Positions 17,554-26,944 of a stretch of DNA of 64,000 nt are shown here, piece by piece. Within the stretch, counting starts at the first letter, position 1. Each line of letters opens with the position of its first letter. The notes under the pieces were generated by a model. The model was given only the letters and a program-made list of their open reading frames with translations, was not told where the DNA came from and made no database searches. The stretch covers positions 16,208 through 80,207 of the forward strand of contig QCHE01000004.1 in assembly GCA_003278065.1 (NCBI GenBank), given 5' to 3'. The translations under genes were made by a program, and so were the position numbers. This DNA is from Pelagibacteraceae bacterium AG-390-O04 (GTDB lineage: Bacteria; Pseudomonadota; Alphaproteobacteria; Pelagibacterales; Pelagibacteraceae).

Positions 17554-18405
17554 ATGGTAAACTTAAAAAATGAAATTAAAAAAGGGTTATATTTAGTACC
17601 AACTCCAATAGGAAATTTGGGTGATATTACTTTCAGAGCTGTTGAAATACTTAAAAAATCAGATTTTGTACTTTGTGAAGATACTAGAGTTTCAAAAAAT
17701 TTATTTAAAAAATTTGATATTAAAACAAGGTTAATTTCAAATCATAAATTTAATGAAGTTAAAAATTTATCAAAAATTATTGATTTTCTAAAAAATGACA
17801 AAATAATTTCTTTAATATCTGACGCAGGTACACCTGGAATTTCAGACCCAGGATCAATTTTAATTAATGAGTGTCTGAAAGAAAATATCAATATTACACC
17901 CTTACCTGGTCCATCTGCAGTAACAACTGCGATGTCAGTTTGTGGTTTTTCTGAGAAATATTTTTTTTATGGTTTTTTCCCTGAAAAGGAAAAAATAATA
18001 AAAGATAACTTATCTTTATTGTCTGAATTAAATTATAGTTTAGTTTTCTTTGTTTCTCCAAAAAAAATAAATAAATCGATACCATATATAAAGAAGTATT
18101 TTAGTGACAGAAAAATTCTAATTTGTAGAGAAATATCAAAAATATATGAGGAATACCTAAGATGTGATATTAATGATCTACCACTATTTAATAAAGAGCT
18201 TAAAGGTGAATTAACTGTTGTTATTTCAGAAAAAAAAATCACCAAAAAAATCTCACATATCTTGAGTGAATCAGATAAAACAAATATAAAAATAATGATT
18301 AACAAATTAAGCACAAAAGAAATTACAAATTTAATTAGTAAAAACAGCAATGTTTCAAAAAAAGAAATTTATAATTACTGTCTTAAATTAAAAAATGAGA
18401 ATTAA
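17554..18405 (+). CDS. rsmI: 16S rRNA 2'-O-ribose cytidine-1402 methyltransferase
   Basis: RsmI methylates the 2'-O of C1402 in 16S rRNA, tuning decoding at the P site. The 283-aa tetrapyrrole-methylase-fold protein has GLYLVPTPIGNLGDITFRA near the N-terminus, DFVLCEDTRVSKNL, SDAGTPGISDPGS and LPGPSAVTTAMSVCGF. All are family hallmarks. It is divergent from the LpoA-like gene and overlaps the DolP-like gene by 11 bases. YraN, often encoded after rsmI, is not present. Confidence 0.95.
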   Translation: MVNLKNEIKKGLYLVPTPIGNLGDITFRAVEILKKSDFVLCEDTRVSKNLFKKFDIKTRLISNHKFNEVKNLSKIIDFLKNDKIISLISDAGTPGISDPGSILINECLKENINITPLPGPSAVTTAMSVCGFSEKYFFYGFFPEKEKIIKDNLSLLSELNYSLVFFVSPKKINKSIPYIKKYFSDRKILICREISKIYEEYLRCDINDLPLFNKELKGELTVVISEKKITKKISHILSESDKTNIKIMINKLSTKEITNLISKNSNVSKKEIYNYCLKLKNEN

Positions 18406-18988
18406 ATTATTATCTTTTCTATTCGCTTTTCTTATAATATCGGGATGTGTGGGTGTATCCTCTAAAGGTATATTTGGAACTGGCGTTAGTGTTGCAACTG
18501 ATCCTAGATCTGTCGGGACTCAAATAGATGATTCAATTATGCAAAAAAATTTATCAGCAAGAACTGTTTTATTAGATAAAAAGTATTTGTTATCTGTAAA
18601 ATCAAAAGTACTTGATGGGAGAATTTTTTTGACAGGTAAAGTAGATAATCCTGAGGAAAAACTGAAACTTACTAAACTTGCATGGGAAACAGTTGGAGTC
18701 AGGTCTGTAAGAAATGATATTAAAATTAAAGAACAATTTAATTTTCAACAATCTGCTAAAGATATTTTAATCACTTCACAATTAAGAACTGCTTTAATTT
18801 TAAATAAAAACATAAAAGCTGCAAATTATCAAATTGATACATATAAAAAAAAAATTTATATCTACGGTATTGCAACTACATCTGATGAAAAAGATTTAGT
18901 TTTAAAAGAGGCTAGAGAAATATTAGATGTGAAAAATGTGATAGCAAGCATAATACTTGTTGATGATCTTAGAATAAAAAAAAACTAA
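18395..18988 (+). CDS. BON-domain outer-membrane lipoprotein, DolP (YraP)-like
   Basis: The protein starts with a lipoprotein signal ending LIISGC (Cys18) and contains two BON domains, around residues 45-115 and 118-193. This is the layout of DolP/YraP, which supports outer-membrane integrity and BAM function. Recognisable BON elements are VKSKVLDGRIFLTGKVDNPE and the second repeat with KKIYIYGIATTSDEKDLVLK. The E. coli order lpoA, rsmI, yraN, diaA, dolP is partly kept here (LpoA-like, rsmI, BON), which supports orthology. Length is 197 aa. It converges on maeB with one base between them. Confidence 0.85.
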   Translation: MRIKLLSFLFAFLIISGCVGVSSKGIFGTGVSVATDPRSVGTQIDDSIMQKNLSARTVLLDKKYLLSVKSKVLDGRIFLTGKVDNPEEKLKLTKLAWETVGVRSVRNDIKIKEQFNFQQSAKDILITSQLRTALILNKNIKAANYQIDTYKKKIYIYGIATTSDEKDLVLKEAREILDVKNVIASIILVDDLRIKKN

Positions 18989-18989
18989 A

Positions 18990-21272
18990 TTATTTATCAT
19001 ATTTAATAACATCAGCAGAATAAGCAGCAATAGAAGCAAGGTTTAATATTTCAGAAGTGGAAGTTCTTAAAGGTGCAATTTCTATTGGTAGCCCCAAACC
19101 AATTAATAATGGTCCTATAACTTTTGCTCTACTCATAGACTTTATCATTTTGTAAGAAATAGCAGCACTATGCTGACTTGGCATGATCAATACATTTGAG
19201 TTACCTACAATTTCTGAAAAAGGATATAGTTCTTTATAAATTTCTTCTAATGCAACATCGGGCTGCATTTCTCCATCAAATTTAAAATTAACTTTACTTT
19301 GCTTTAAAATTTCTACTGCATCACTCAATCTTTTTGTTCTGTCAGTTGCTGGTTGACCAAAAGTTGAGTGTGATAAAAAGGCGATTTTTGGATCGATCCC
19401 AAAAAGTCTTACAACTCTTGCAGCAGATTTTGCCATCTCAGCTAACTGTTTTGCATCTGGATATTCTATTACTGAAGTATCACATATAAAAATGGTCTTA
19501 CCTCTATTTACCACTAAATTTAGACCGAACATGATTTCTCCAGGCCTTGAGTCAACTACTTGAGAAATTTTTTCAAGAGAAGAAGAGTATCTTCTTGTAT
19601 TTCCAGTTACCATTGCGTCAGCATCTTTACAAGCAACCATACAAGATGCCCAAATTACTCTATCATTTCTTATAAGTCTATCGCAGTCCCTTTCTAACAT
19701 TCCTTTTTCTCTTTGAAGTTTTTTGAATAAATATTTTACGTATTTTTCTCTCTTAGCAGTATCTTTTGAGTTTACTATTTCAATATCAAAGTTTTCATTG
19801 TAACCAATTTTTTTTATTTGATCTTTTATTAGTTCTTCTTTTCCAATTAAAATTGGTATTCCTAATTTTGAATTTTTAAAAGCTATTGCTGCTTTAAGCA
19901 TATTTTCATCTTCACCATCAGCAAAGACAACTTTTTTTTGTTTTTTCTTAATATAGTTGTTAACACCTTGCATAATAGTTACTGTTGGATCCAATCTTTG
20001 TTTAAGTTGATCTTTGTAAGCATCAAAATCTTTAATATTTATTCTTGCTACTCCAGTATCCATTGCCGCTTTTGCGACTGCAGTTGGAATTACACTAATT
20101 AATCTCGGATCAAATGTTGATGGAATTATATACTCTTTTCCATAATGTGGTCTTTCACCTCCCATCGCTGCAACAACTTCATCCGGTACATCCTCTTTTG
20201 CTAAATTTGCAATTGCATGTGCTGCAGCAACTTTCATTTCTTCATTAATTGTTTTTGATCTCACATCCAAGGCACCTCTAAAAATATATGGGAAACCTAT
20301 TAAATTATTCACTTGATTTGGATAATCTGATCTTCCAGTTGCTATAATTGCATCATCTCTCACTTCCTCAATTTCCTCTGGCGTGATCTCTGGATCTGGG
20401 TTTGCGCAAGCAAATATGATTGGATTCTTGGCCATTCTTTTAACCATATCTTTTGTAAGAGCACCTTTTGCAGATAAACCTAAAAATACATCTGCATTTT
20501 TTATAGCATCATTTAATGTTCGATCTTTTGTGTCGATTGCATGACTTGATTTCCATTGGTTTAAATTATCTCTTCCTCTAAAAATTACACCCGTTCTATC
20601 TACCATAGTTATATTCTTTTGAGGAACACCACTTTTTTTAAAAAGATTAGTACAAGCCATTGCAGATGCTCCTGCTCCATTTACAACAATTTTTATTTTA
20701 TCAATTTTTTTTTTGCTTATATCCAAGGCATTTATTAAAGCTGCTGTTGTGATAATAGCTGTTCCATGTTGGTCATCATGAAAAACTGGTATATCTAATA
20801 TCTCTTTAAGCTTTTCTTCTATAATAAAACAATCTGGAGCAGCAATATCTTCAAGATTTATACCACCAAAACTTGGTGCAAAATTTTTTATACTATTTAC
20901 AATTTCATTAGGATCAGCCGAGTCTATTTCTAGATCAATAGAATCAATATCTGCAAATCTTTTAAATAAAACAGCTTTTCCTTCCATTACTGGTTTTGAA
21001 GCTAAAGCGCCTAAATTTCCCATACCTAATATTGCTGACCCATTACTTATAACAGCAACTAAGTTTCCCTTACTTGTATAATCAAAAGCAGCTTCTGGAT
21101 TTTCGCTGATAGCTCTTACAGGAGCTGCAACACCAGGAGAATATGCTAAAGCAAGATCTCTTTTAGTAGTCATATTTTTAGAGGAGGAAATTTCAATCTT
21201 GCCAGGTTTTTTATGGCTATGAAATTCTAACGCTTCTTTATCGGTATAATGATCAACTTTTGTTTTTTTCAT
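18990..21272 (-). CDS. maeB: NADP-dependent malic enzyme with C-terminal phosphotransacetylase-like domain
   Basis: This 760-aa fusion oxidatively decarboxylates malate to pyruvate and NADPH. The malic-enzyme part covers about residues 1-430, with YSPGVAAPVRAI, GNLGALASKPVMEGKAVLFK, FHDDQHGTAIITTAAL and the NADP-binding VVNGAGASAMACTNLF. The rest resembles phosphate acetyltransferase (IMPSQHSAAISYKMIKSM and similar) and is usually regulatory in MaeB, responding to acetyl-CoA. It is a standalone gene, convergent with the DolP-like gene and divergent from murJ by 53 bases. Confidence 0.96.
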   Translation of the reverse strand: MKKTKVDHYTDKEALEFHSHKKPGKIEISSSKNMTTKRDLALAYSPGVAAPVRAISENPEAAFDYTSKGNLVAVISNGSAILGMGNLGALASKPVMEGKAVLFKRFADIDSIDLEIDSADPNEIVNSIKNFAPSFGGINLEDIAAPDCFIIEEKLKEILDIPVFHDDQHGTAIITTAALINALDISKKKIDKIKIVVNGAGASAMACTNLFKKSGVPQKNITMVDRTGVIFRGRDNLNQWKSSHAIDTKDRTLNDAIKNADVFLGLSAKGALTKDMVKRMAKNPIIFACANPDPEITPEEIEEVRDDAIIATGRSDYPNQVNNLIGFPYIFRGALDVRSKTINEEMKVAAAHAIANLAKEDVPDEVVAAMGGERPHYGKEYIIPSTFDPRLISVIPTAVAKAAMDTGVARINIKDFDAYKDQLKQRLDPTVTIMQGVNNYIKKKQKKVVFADGEDENMLKAAIAFKNSKLGIPILIGKEELIKDQIKKIGYNENFDIEIVNSKDTAKREKYVKYLFKKLQREKGMLERDCDRLIRNDRVIWASCMVACKDADAMVTGNTRRYSSSLEKISQVVDSRPGEIMFGLNLVVNRGKTIFICDTSVIEYPDAKQLAEMAKSAARVVRLFGIDPKIAFLSHSTFGQPATDRTKRLSDAVEILKQSKVNFKFDGEMQPDVALEEIYKELYPFSEIVGNSNVLIMPSQHSAAISYKMIKSMSRAKVIGPLLIGLGLPIEIAPLRTSTSEILNLASIAAYSADVIKYDK

Positions 21273-21325
21273 TTTTTATATTAATTAGATGTACAAATGG
21301 GGTAAAATTAAGACTAATATGATTT

Positions 21326-22857
21326 ATGAATTTAATTAAGTCAACAGGGACTTTTGGATTTTATACTATAATCAGCAGAATACTTGGTTATTTGAGAGAT
21401 ATCTTAATTGCTATATTTCTTGGTACAAGTTTTATTGCTGATGCATTCTTTGTTGCATTTAGAATTCCAAATACTTTTAGAAGATTATTTGCTGAAGGAA
21501 CTTTTAATGCTGCTTTTGTTCCAAGTTATACATCTGAACTTACTAAAGGAAAAATAAAATCAGAAAAATTTGCTGATCAAATTTTTAATCTTTTGTTTTT
21601 AGGTCTATTTTTTCTTGTATTGATAATAGAGATTTTTATGCCAATCTTTGTGAGTTTGATTGCACCTGGGTTTGTTGAAAATGCTGAGAAATTAGAACTA
21701 GCGATATCACTAACTAGATTAACATTTCCATTTTTAATGTTTGTCTGTTTAGCATCTTTTTTTGCAGCTATTTTAAATTCACATAATAAATTTGCAGCTG
21801 CTTCTGCTGCACCAATTATTTTGAATTTAGTGTTAATAGGAATATTACTTTTTGGAAGATTATTAGATGACCAAATTATTTATTATCTTTCTTATGGTGT
21901 ATCTATAGCAGGTTTCTTACAAATTATTTTTTTATATAAATTTGTAAATAAATTTTATTCATTTAAATTTAATTTTAATTTTAAAATAACAAAACCAGTC
22001 AAAATTTTTTTCAAAAAACTTTTACCAAGTATTTTTTCATCTGGTGTCACTCAAATAAATATATTAGTTGGAACAATAATTGCATCATTTCAGGCAAGTG
22101 CAGTTTCTTATCTTTATTATGCTGATAGAATTTATCAAATAAATCTTGCTTTAGCAGGAATCGCTATTGGAGTTGTTGTTTTGCCTCAATTATCAAAATA
22201 TGTTCAAATGAATAAGAAGAATAAAATTCATTTAATTCAAAATAAAGCTTTGGAGTTAAGTATGTTTTTAAGCATACCTGCTACTGTAGCTTTAATAATT
22301 GGTTCAAGTGAAATAGTTTCTGCTCTTTTTGGTTATGGATCCTTTGATGAAGTTTCAGTTAAAAATTCAGCTAAAGCACTTTATTTTTTCTCACTTGGCC
22401 TACCCGCATTTGCTTTAATAAAAGTTTTTTCAAGTTTTTTCTTTGCTAATCACGATACTAAGACTCCGTTTTATATCTCTTTAATTTCTGTAATTTTAAA
22501 TATAGTTATTAGTCTTGGTTTTTTTAGAGATATTGGATTTATAATAATTCCAATAGCAACATCTATTTCATCTTGGTTTAACTCTATAATTTTGTTTATA
22601 TATTTAAGTAATAAAAAATTATTTTCATTCAATAAAATTTTTATAAAAAATTTTTTTTAAAATTATTTTTTTCATCAATTTTAATGGGTTTAGTCTTTAA
22701 ATATCTCCTTTCTTTTTTTGGGAATCAATTAATTTATGATTATGAATTTAAATTATTTTACTTAATTTTAGTGGTAATATTTGCATTAATTTTATATTTG
22801 TTGATATCATTTTTGATCAATGCTTTTAATTCTAAAGATCTTAAATTAAAGTATTAA
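21326..22857 (+). pseudogene. murJ: Lipid II flippase MurJ, C-terminal end displaced by a one-base frameshift
   Basis: MurJ flips lipid II for peptidoglycan synthesis. The first 444 codons carry the MOP-superfamily signature, including ISRILGYLRDILIAIFLG, RIPNTFRRLFAEGTFNAAFVP and many membrane helices. The frame stops at TAA 22658-22660 within A6T8 (22645-22658). One extra base there opens a frame that continues with LKLFFSSILMGLVFKYLL and further hydrophobic segments to a TAA at 22855-22857, two bases before the trpS start. The repaired protein is 510 aa, the normal size, while the unrepaired one lacks the last two helices. Either the read is one base short, or the gene makes a truncated protein. 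Confidence 0.87.
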
Positions 22858-22859
22858 TT

Positions 22860-23861
22860 ATGGGAAAAAAAATATTTTCGGGTGTTCAACCTACCGGTAA
22901 TCTCCATCTTGGTAATTATTTAGGAGCGATAAAAAATTTTGTAGAATTGAACAATGATCAAGAAAATGATTGTATATTTTGTGTTGTAGATCTTCATGCA
23001 ATAACAGTAAAACAAGATCCCAAAGAACTTAGAAATAACATTCGTGAAACTGTTGCTACTTTTATAGCGAGTGGGATTGACTCAAAAAAAAGTATTATTT
23101 TTAATCAATCTACTGTTCCCGCCCATTCCGAAGCTGCATGGATACTCAGCTGTATAGCTAGAATAGGTTGGCTAAATAGAATGACTCAGTTTAAAGAAAA
23201 AGCTGGTAAAGATAAAGAGAAAGCAAGTGTTGGTCTTTATTCTTATCCTGTATTAATGGCCGCTGACATATTATTATATGATGCAAGTCATGTTCCTGTT
23301 GGAGAAGATCAGAAACAACATCTTGAAATTTGTAGAGATATTGCTCAAAAATTTAATAACGATTTTAATGTTGAGAATTTTTTTCATATTCCTGAACCAC
23401 TCATTCAAAAAGAATTTTCTAGAATTATGAGTTTGAAAGATGGAACAAAAAAAATGAGTAAATCAGAACTATCTGATTTGAGTCGAATTAATCTTACAGA
23501 TGATAAGGATACGATTATAAATAAAATTAAAAAAGCTAAAACTGACTCTTTACCGCTACCTTCAAAAATAGAGGAATTAGATAAAAGACCTGAGGCTAAA
23601 AATTTATTACAGATTTATTCAAGCTTAAATAATTCCAATTTAAAAAAAACTATTGAAACTTTTCAAGGCAAAAATTTTTCAGAATTAAAAGAAAATCTTT
23701 CTCAAATCTTAGTTGAAAAAATTGAACCAATTTCAGTTGAAATTAAAAAATTACTATCAGAAAAGGAATATTTGGACAAAATTCTTTTAGAGGGGCATAA
23801 AAAAGCGAATAGTATTGCGTCTAATAAAGTGAAAAAAATGCATGAAATAATAGGTTTTTAA
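22860..23861 (+). CDS. trpS: Tryptophanyl-tRNA synthetase
   Basis: TrpRS charges tRNA-Trp. The 333-aa class I synthetase starts [19 protein letters not shown], with the HIGH-type signature HLGN at residues 16-19. It has [13 protein letters not shown] and the KMSKS loop [10 protein letters not shown] near residue 198. The ATG lies two bases after the frame-corrected murJ stop, which supports both the repaired murJ end and co-transcription. Confidence 0.97.
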   Translation: MGKKIFSGVQPTGNLHLGNYLGAIKNFVELNNDQENDCIFCVVDLHAITVKQDPKELRNNIRETVATFIASGIDSKKSIIFNQSTVPAHSEAAWILSCIARIGWLNRMTQFKEKAGKDKEKASVGLYSYPVLMAADILLYDASHVPVGEDQKQHLEICRDIAQKFNNDFNVENFFHIPEPLIQKEFSRIMSLKDGTKKMSKSELSDLSRINLTDDKDTIINKIKKAKTDSLPLPSKIEELDKRPEAKNLLQIYSSLNNSNLKKTIETFQGKNFSELKENLSQILVEKIEPISVEIKKLLSEKEYLDKILLEGHKKANSIASNKVKKMHEIIGF

Positions 23862-23913
23862 TTTATTAATTTTAACAAGTTTAAATTTTTAAATAATTGA
23901 TTATATAGATTAT

Positions 23914-24456
23914 ATGTTTGTTCAAACTGAAATTACACCTAATCCTAATTCATTAAAATTTTTGCCAGGTAAAATTGTATCTAATAATGGCTCATATGAA
24001 ATCACCAAAAAAGATAATATTAAAAATGAACTAGTAAGAAATATCATGTCAATTAATGGTGTTGAGGGTATTTTTTTAAGTAAAGATTTTATATCAGTTA
24101 ATAAATATGATGATACTTCCTGGGATGAAATCAAGCATATTGTTATTTCCTTTATAAATGATTTTTATTCCAACGGAAGAGATTTTGTTATTGATAAGAG
24201 TCTAGAAGAAGAAAATGAAAATTTAGGTGAAATAGAAAAAAAGATTGTTCAATTACTTGACCAAAAAATAAGACCTGCGGTAGCAAAAGATGGTGGCGAT
24301 ATAAGATTTAAAGAATTTAAAGATGGAGTTGTTAAAGTTCAACTTCAAGGTAGTTGTTCAGGGTGTCCTAGTTCAACTATGACATTAAAGCAAGGAGTTC
24401 AAAATCTTTTATGTCATTATTTACCTGAAGTAAAAGAAGTTGAGGAAGTTCAATAG
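23914..24456 (+). CDS. Nfu-type Fe-S cluster carrier (NifU C-terminal domain)
   Basis: This 180-aa protein delivers Fe-S clusters to apo-proteins. Residues 1-85 form the Nfu N-terminal domain (FVQTEITPNPNSLKFLPGK). Residues 100-175 form the NifU C-terminal domain with IRPAVAKDGGDIRFKEF and the cluster-binding GSCSGCPSSTMTLKQGV, where the two Cys form CxxC. This two-domain form is standard in alphaproteobacteria and mitochondria. The stop codon is directly followed by the ATG of the Bax-like gene. Confidence 0.95.
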   Translation: MFVQTEITPNPNSLKFLPGKIVSNNGSYEITKKDNIKNELVRNIMSINGVEGIFLSKDFISVNKYDDTSWDEIKHIVISFINDFYSNGRDFVIDKSLEEENENLGEIEKKIVQLLDQKIRPAVAKDGGDIRFKEFKDGVVKVQLQGSCSGCPSSTMTLKQGVQNLLCHYLPEVKEVEEVQ

Positions 24457-25543
24457 ATGCATAAATATATAAAGAAAAGAAATATTAGAGTATTTAAAGT
24501 AATAAATGATAATAATTTAGGATCAATTGCTCGAGCGTTTTTGAGTAGTTTAATAGTAATTTTCTTTTTTTTTCTCTTTACCTATTATGATTAATTTTAC
24601 GAACGATAGAATATTAAATACAAATGAATTTAGAAATAATTCAAAAATAATTTTAGCATATACACTAGATAAAAAGAATAATGGAAATCTAAGTGATAAT
24701 GAAATTTATGATGAAAGCGACTTATTAGTTGATATTTATAGTCTAAATGAACAAGAAACTGATACTGTACGTTTAGATGCATCTACAATAAAACAATTGT
24801 ACGAGGATACAAACTACAAGCTAGATGATATAAGAAAAAATAAGTTGGTAAAACCAGTGGCTTTAACTCTATTACCAAGAGAAATTAAGTTAATTGAAAA
24901 TACAAAGAAAAGAAAAGAATTATTTATCCAAATTATATTACCATTAATACTACAAGAAAATAATAATATACGGTTAGATAGAAAAAGACTGTTTAGTATT
25001 ATAAATAAAAATAATAATACAAATTTAGAAAGAAAATGGTTGGATAAGAAGTATAAACAATATGGAATACCCTCTAAAGATTTATCTAAATTAAAAATGA
25101 GAATGGACGAGGTTCCAGTGTCATTAGCACTGGCTCAAGCAGCAAAAGAGACAGGTTGGGGCACATCAAGATTTGCACAGGAGGGAAATGCACTTTTTGG
25201 ACAGTGGACCTGGTCTGGAGAGGGTTTAAAACCAAAGGCTGCAGAAAAAGATGAGGGTCATAAAGTAATGAAGTTTAATATATTGCAGGCTTCAGTCAGA
25301 GCTTATCAGAGAAATTTAAATACACATTCTTCATATAAAGGTTTTAGACTTGCTAGAGCTCAATTAAGAGATGCCGGAAAATCTTTGGATAGTATTATTC
25401 TTTCTGAATATCTAGATGAATATGCAGAAACAGGAAAACAATATGTTGAAGTTTTACAGAAAATTATACAACAAAATAATTTAAAGGATTTTGATGATGC
25501 AAAATTATTGCCATCAAGTGTTGAGTTAGAAAGTTTAATCTAA
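24457..25543 (+). pseudogene. Bax-like glucosaminidase-domain protein, interrupted by a one-base frameshift
   Basis: The ATG at 24457, adjacent to the nfu stop, opens a frame with a cytoplasmic basic start (MHKYIKKRNIRVFKV) and one membrane anchor (AFLSSLIVIFFFF). It ends at 24594 after a run of nine T (24565-24573). The body, with the glucosaminidase/Bax domain, continues in another frame. It includes VPVSLALAQAAKETGWGTSR with the catalytic Glu, NALFGQWTW and QASVRAYQRNLNTHSSY. Removing one T gives a continuous 361-aa inner-membrane-anchored peptidoglycan hydrolase. Without it, a 318-aa protein from 24587 would have no export signal. It overlaps the convergent deacetylase by four bases. Confidence 0.85.
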
Positions 25544-26602
25544 TTTTTTTTTATAATAAATTGAGTTCCGAACCATCTCCATTTACCATTATCATTTAAT
25601 GAACAATTAATTCTACCTCTTCTTGGTTTGAATGGTTCTCTAAATTCTATAATGAGTGTATTGTTGTAAAATTTAATAATTGATTTTTCCCAGTTGTCTC
25701 CTTCATTTGAATAACAATTAATATTTTTAATATTTTTTTGGTTTTGAAAAAATTCTACTTCAAATTTAGGAGGATTATTTTTATTAGTTATTTTTTTTTC
25801 AACTGGAATCAAATTTTTGTATTCCAAAGGATAAGTTTTGATAATAGATTTAAATCTTTTTATTTCCCCATAATTTTCATTTATTGGAAATCTTGGTAAT
25901 TGAAATTTTTCTTTGTTAACATCAATTACACCAGAGTGTTGACCAAAAGCAAAACTAAAATTTCTTGAAATATATTTTCTCATAAATTCAGAATATTCTC
26001 CAAAAGGATAAGAGAAAAGATTTGGGATATAACCTAATTTTTCTTTAAAAATTAAGTTTGCTTTTTCTATGTCTAATACAAATTCTTTATCACTTACATC
26101 TATTAAATATTCATGAGTGTGGGAATGATGGCCGATAGTAACAAAATCTTCTTTTTCTATTTCAATAATTTGTTCCCAAGTCATATATCCATTGTTTCCA
26201 ACAGGTTCCGTCGAAACAAATAAAATGAATGGGATTTTGTTTTTTTTTAAAAAAGGCCAAGCTTTCTGATAAAAAGATTGAAATGCATCATCTACTGTTA
26301 AAAGTATTTTTTTTTTGTTTTTTTGCAACATTAAACTTCTCAATAAATTCTTTTGACCGAATAAAATCATAATTTTGGTTTTTTATTAATTGTATATGTT
26401 TTTCAAAAACTTCCATTCGAATATTGGTAGAAGGGTATTTGTTTTCATCGAATCTGTGATACATTATAGAGAGAACACCCTCATCATTTGAATATTGTTT
26501 GATATTATTTTCTTCTGCATTACAATTTATTAAAAAAAATAAAATTGTTATGTGCACACTGATTATAGACGCGGCTAATGAAAAAATATTTTTAATGATC
26601 AT
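25540..26602 (-). pseudogene. Polysaccharide deacetylase (NodB homology), interrupted by a one-base frameshift
   Basis: Two overlapping reverse frames encode one protein. The N-terminal frame (from 26602, or GTG 26557) carries a signal peptide ending INCNA and the block GVLSIMYHRFDENKYPSTN. After a run of ten A (26307-26316 as T) the sequence continues in another frame with ILLTVDDAFQSFYQKAWPF, FVTIGHHSHTHEYL and LFSYPFGEYS. These are NodB-domain motifs: a TVDDA metal/catalytic Asp pair, the HSHTH zinc triad and the Pro-rich motif 4. Deleting one A yields about 353 aa. It presumably deacetylates a cell-surface or periplasmic polysaccharide. The target is unknown. Confidence 0.85.
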
Positions 26603-26936
26603 TAAAAGTAAAAATATTTATAAAGCTAGTTTTGAAAATAGTAAAACTAATTATGAAAGATTAACTATTCTTATTGATGATTTTTTGAATTTAAATAATC
26701 TAAAAATCAATGATATTTCAAAATTGTATGTAAATAGGGGCCCAGGGAGCTTTGCTGGAATTCGAAATTCTCTTTCAGTAGTAAAAGCAATCAATTTAGT
26801 AAAAAATATTGATTATTACTGTTTCAGTTTTAAAGATTTTGGTGATGTAAATAATATAGAGTATGAAAATATTCCCAATCTATGCGATAAATTTAAGATC
26901 AAAAAAAATTTGATTAATCCTATTTATATAAGTTAA
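26550..26936 (+). CDS. tsaB: TsaB-like t6A biosynthesis protein, short form
   Basis: TsaB pairs with TsaD and TsaE in making N6-threonylcarbamoyladenosine on tRNA. The protein starts MCTLIIDAANEKIFLMII, matching the first ASKHA strand, and contains the family block NRGPGSFAGIRNSLSVVKAI. It is only about 129 aa, whereas most TsaB are about 220 aa, so the second subdomain is missing or reduced. An open frame extends upstream to 26499, but homology starts at 26550. The neighbouring rimI seen in many alphaproteobacteria is absent and fur follows. The start overlaps the 5' end of the divergent deacetylase. Confidence 0.85.
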   Translation: MCTLIIDAANEKIFLMIIKSKNIYKASFENSKTNYERLTILIDDFLNLNNLKINDISKLYVNRGPGSFAGIRNSLSVVKAINLVKNIDYYCFSFKDFGDVNNIEYENIPNLCDKFKIKKNLINPIYIS

Positions 26937-26944
26937 AATTGAAT

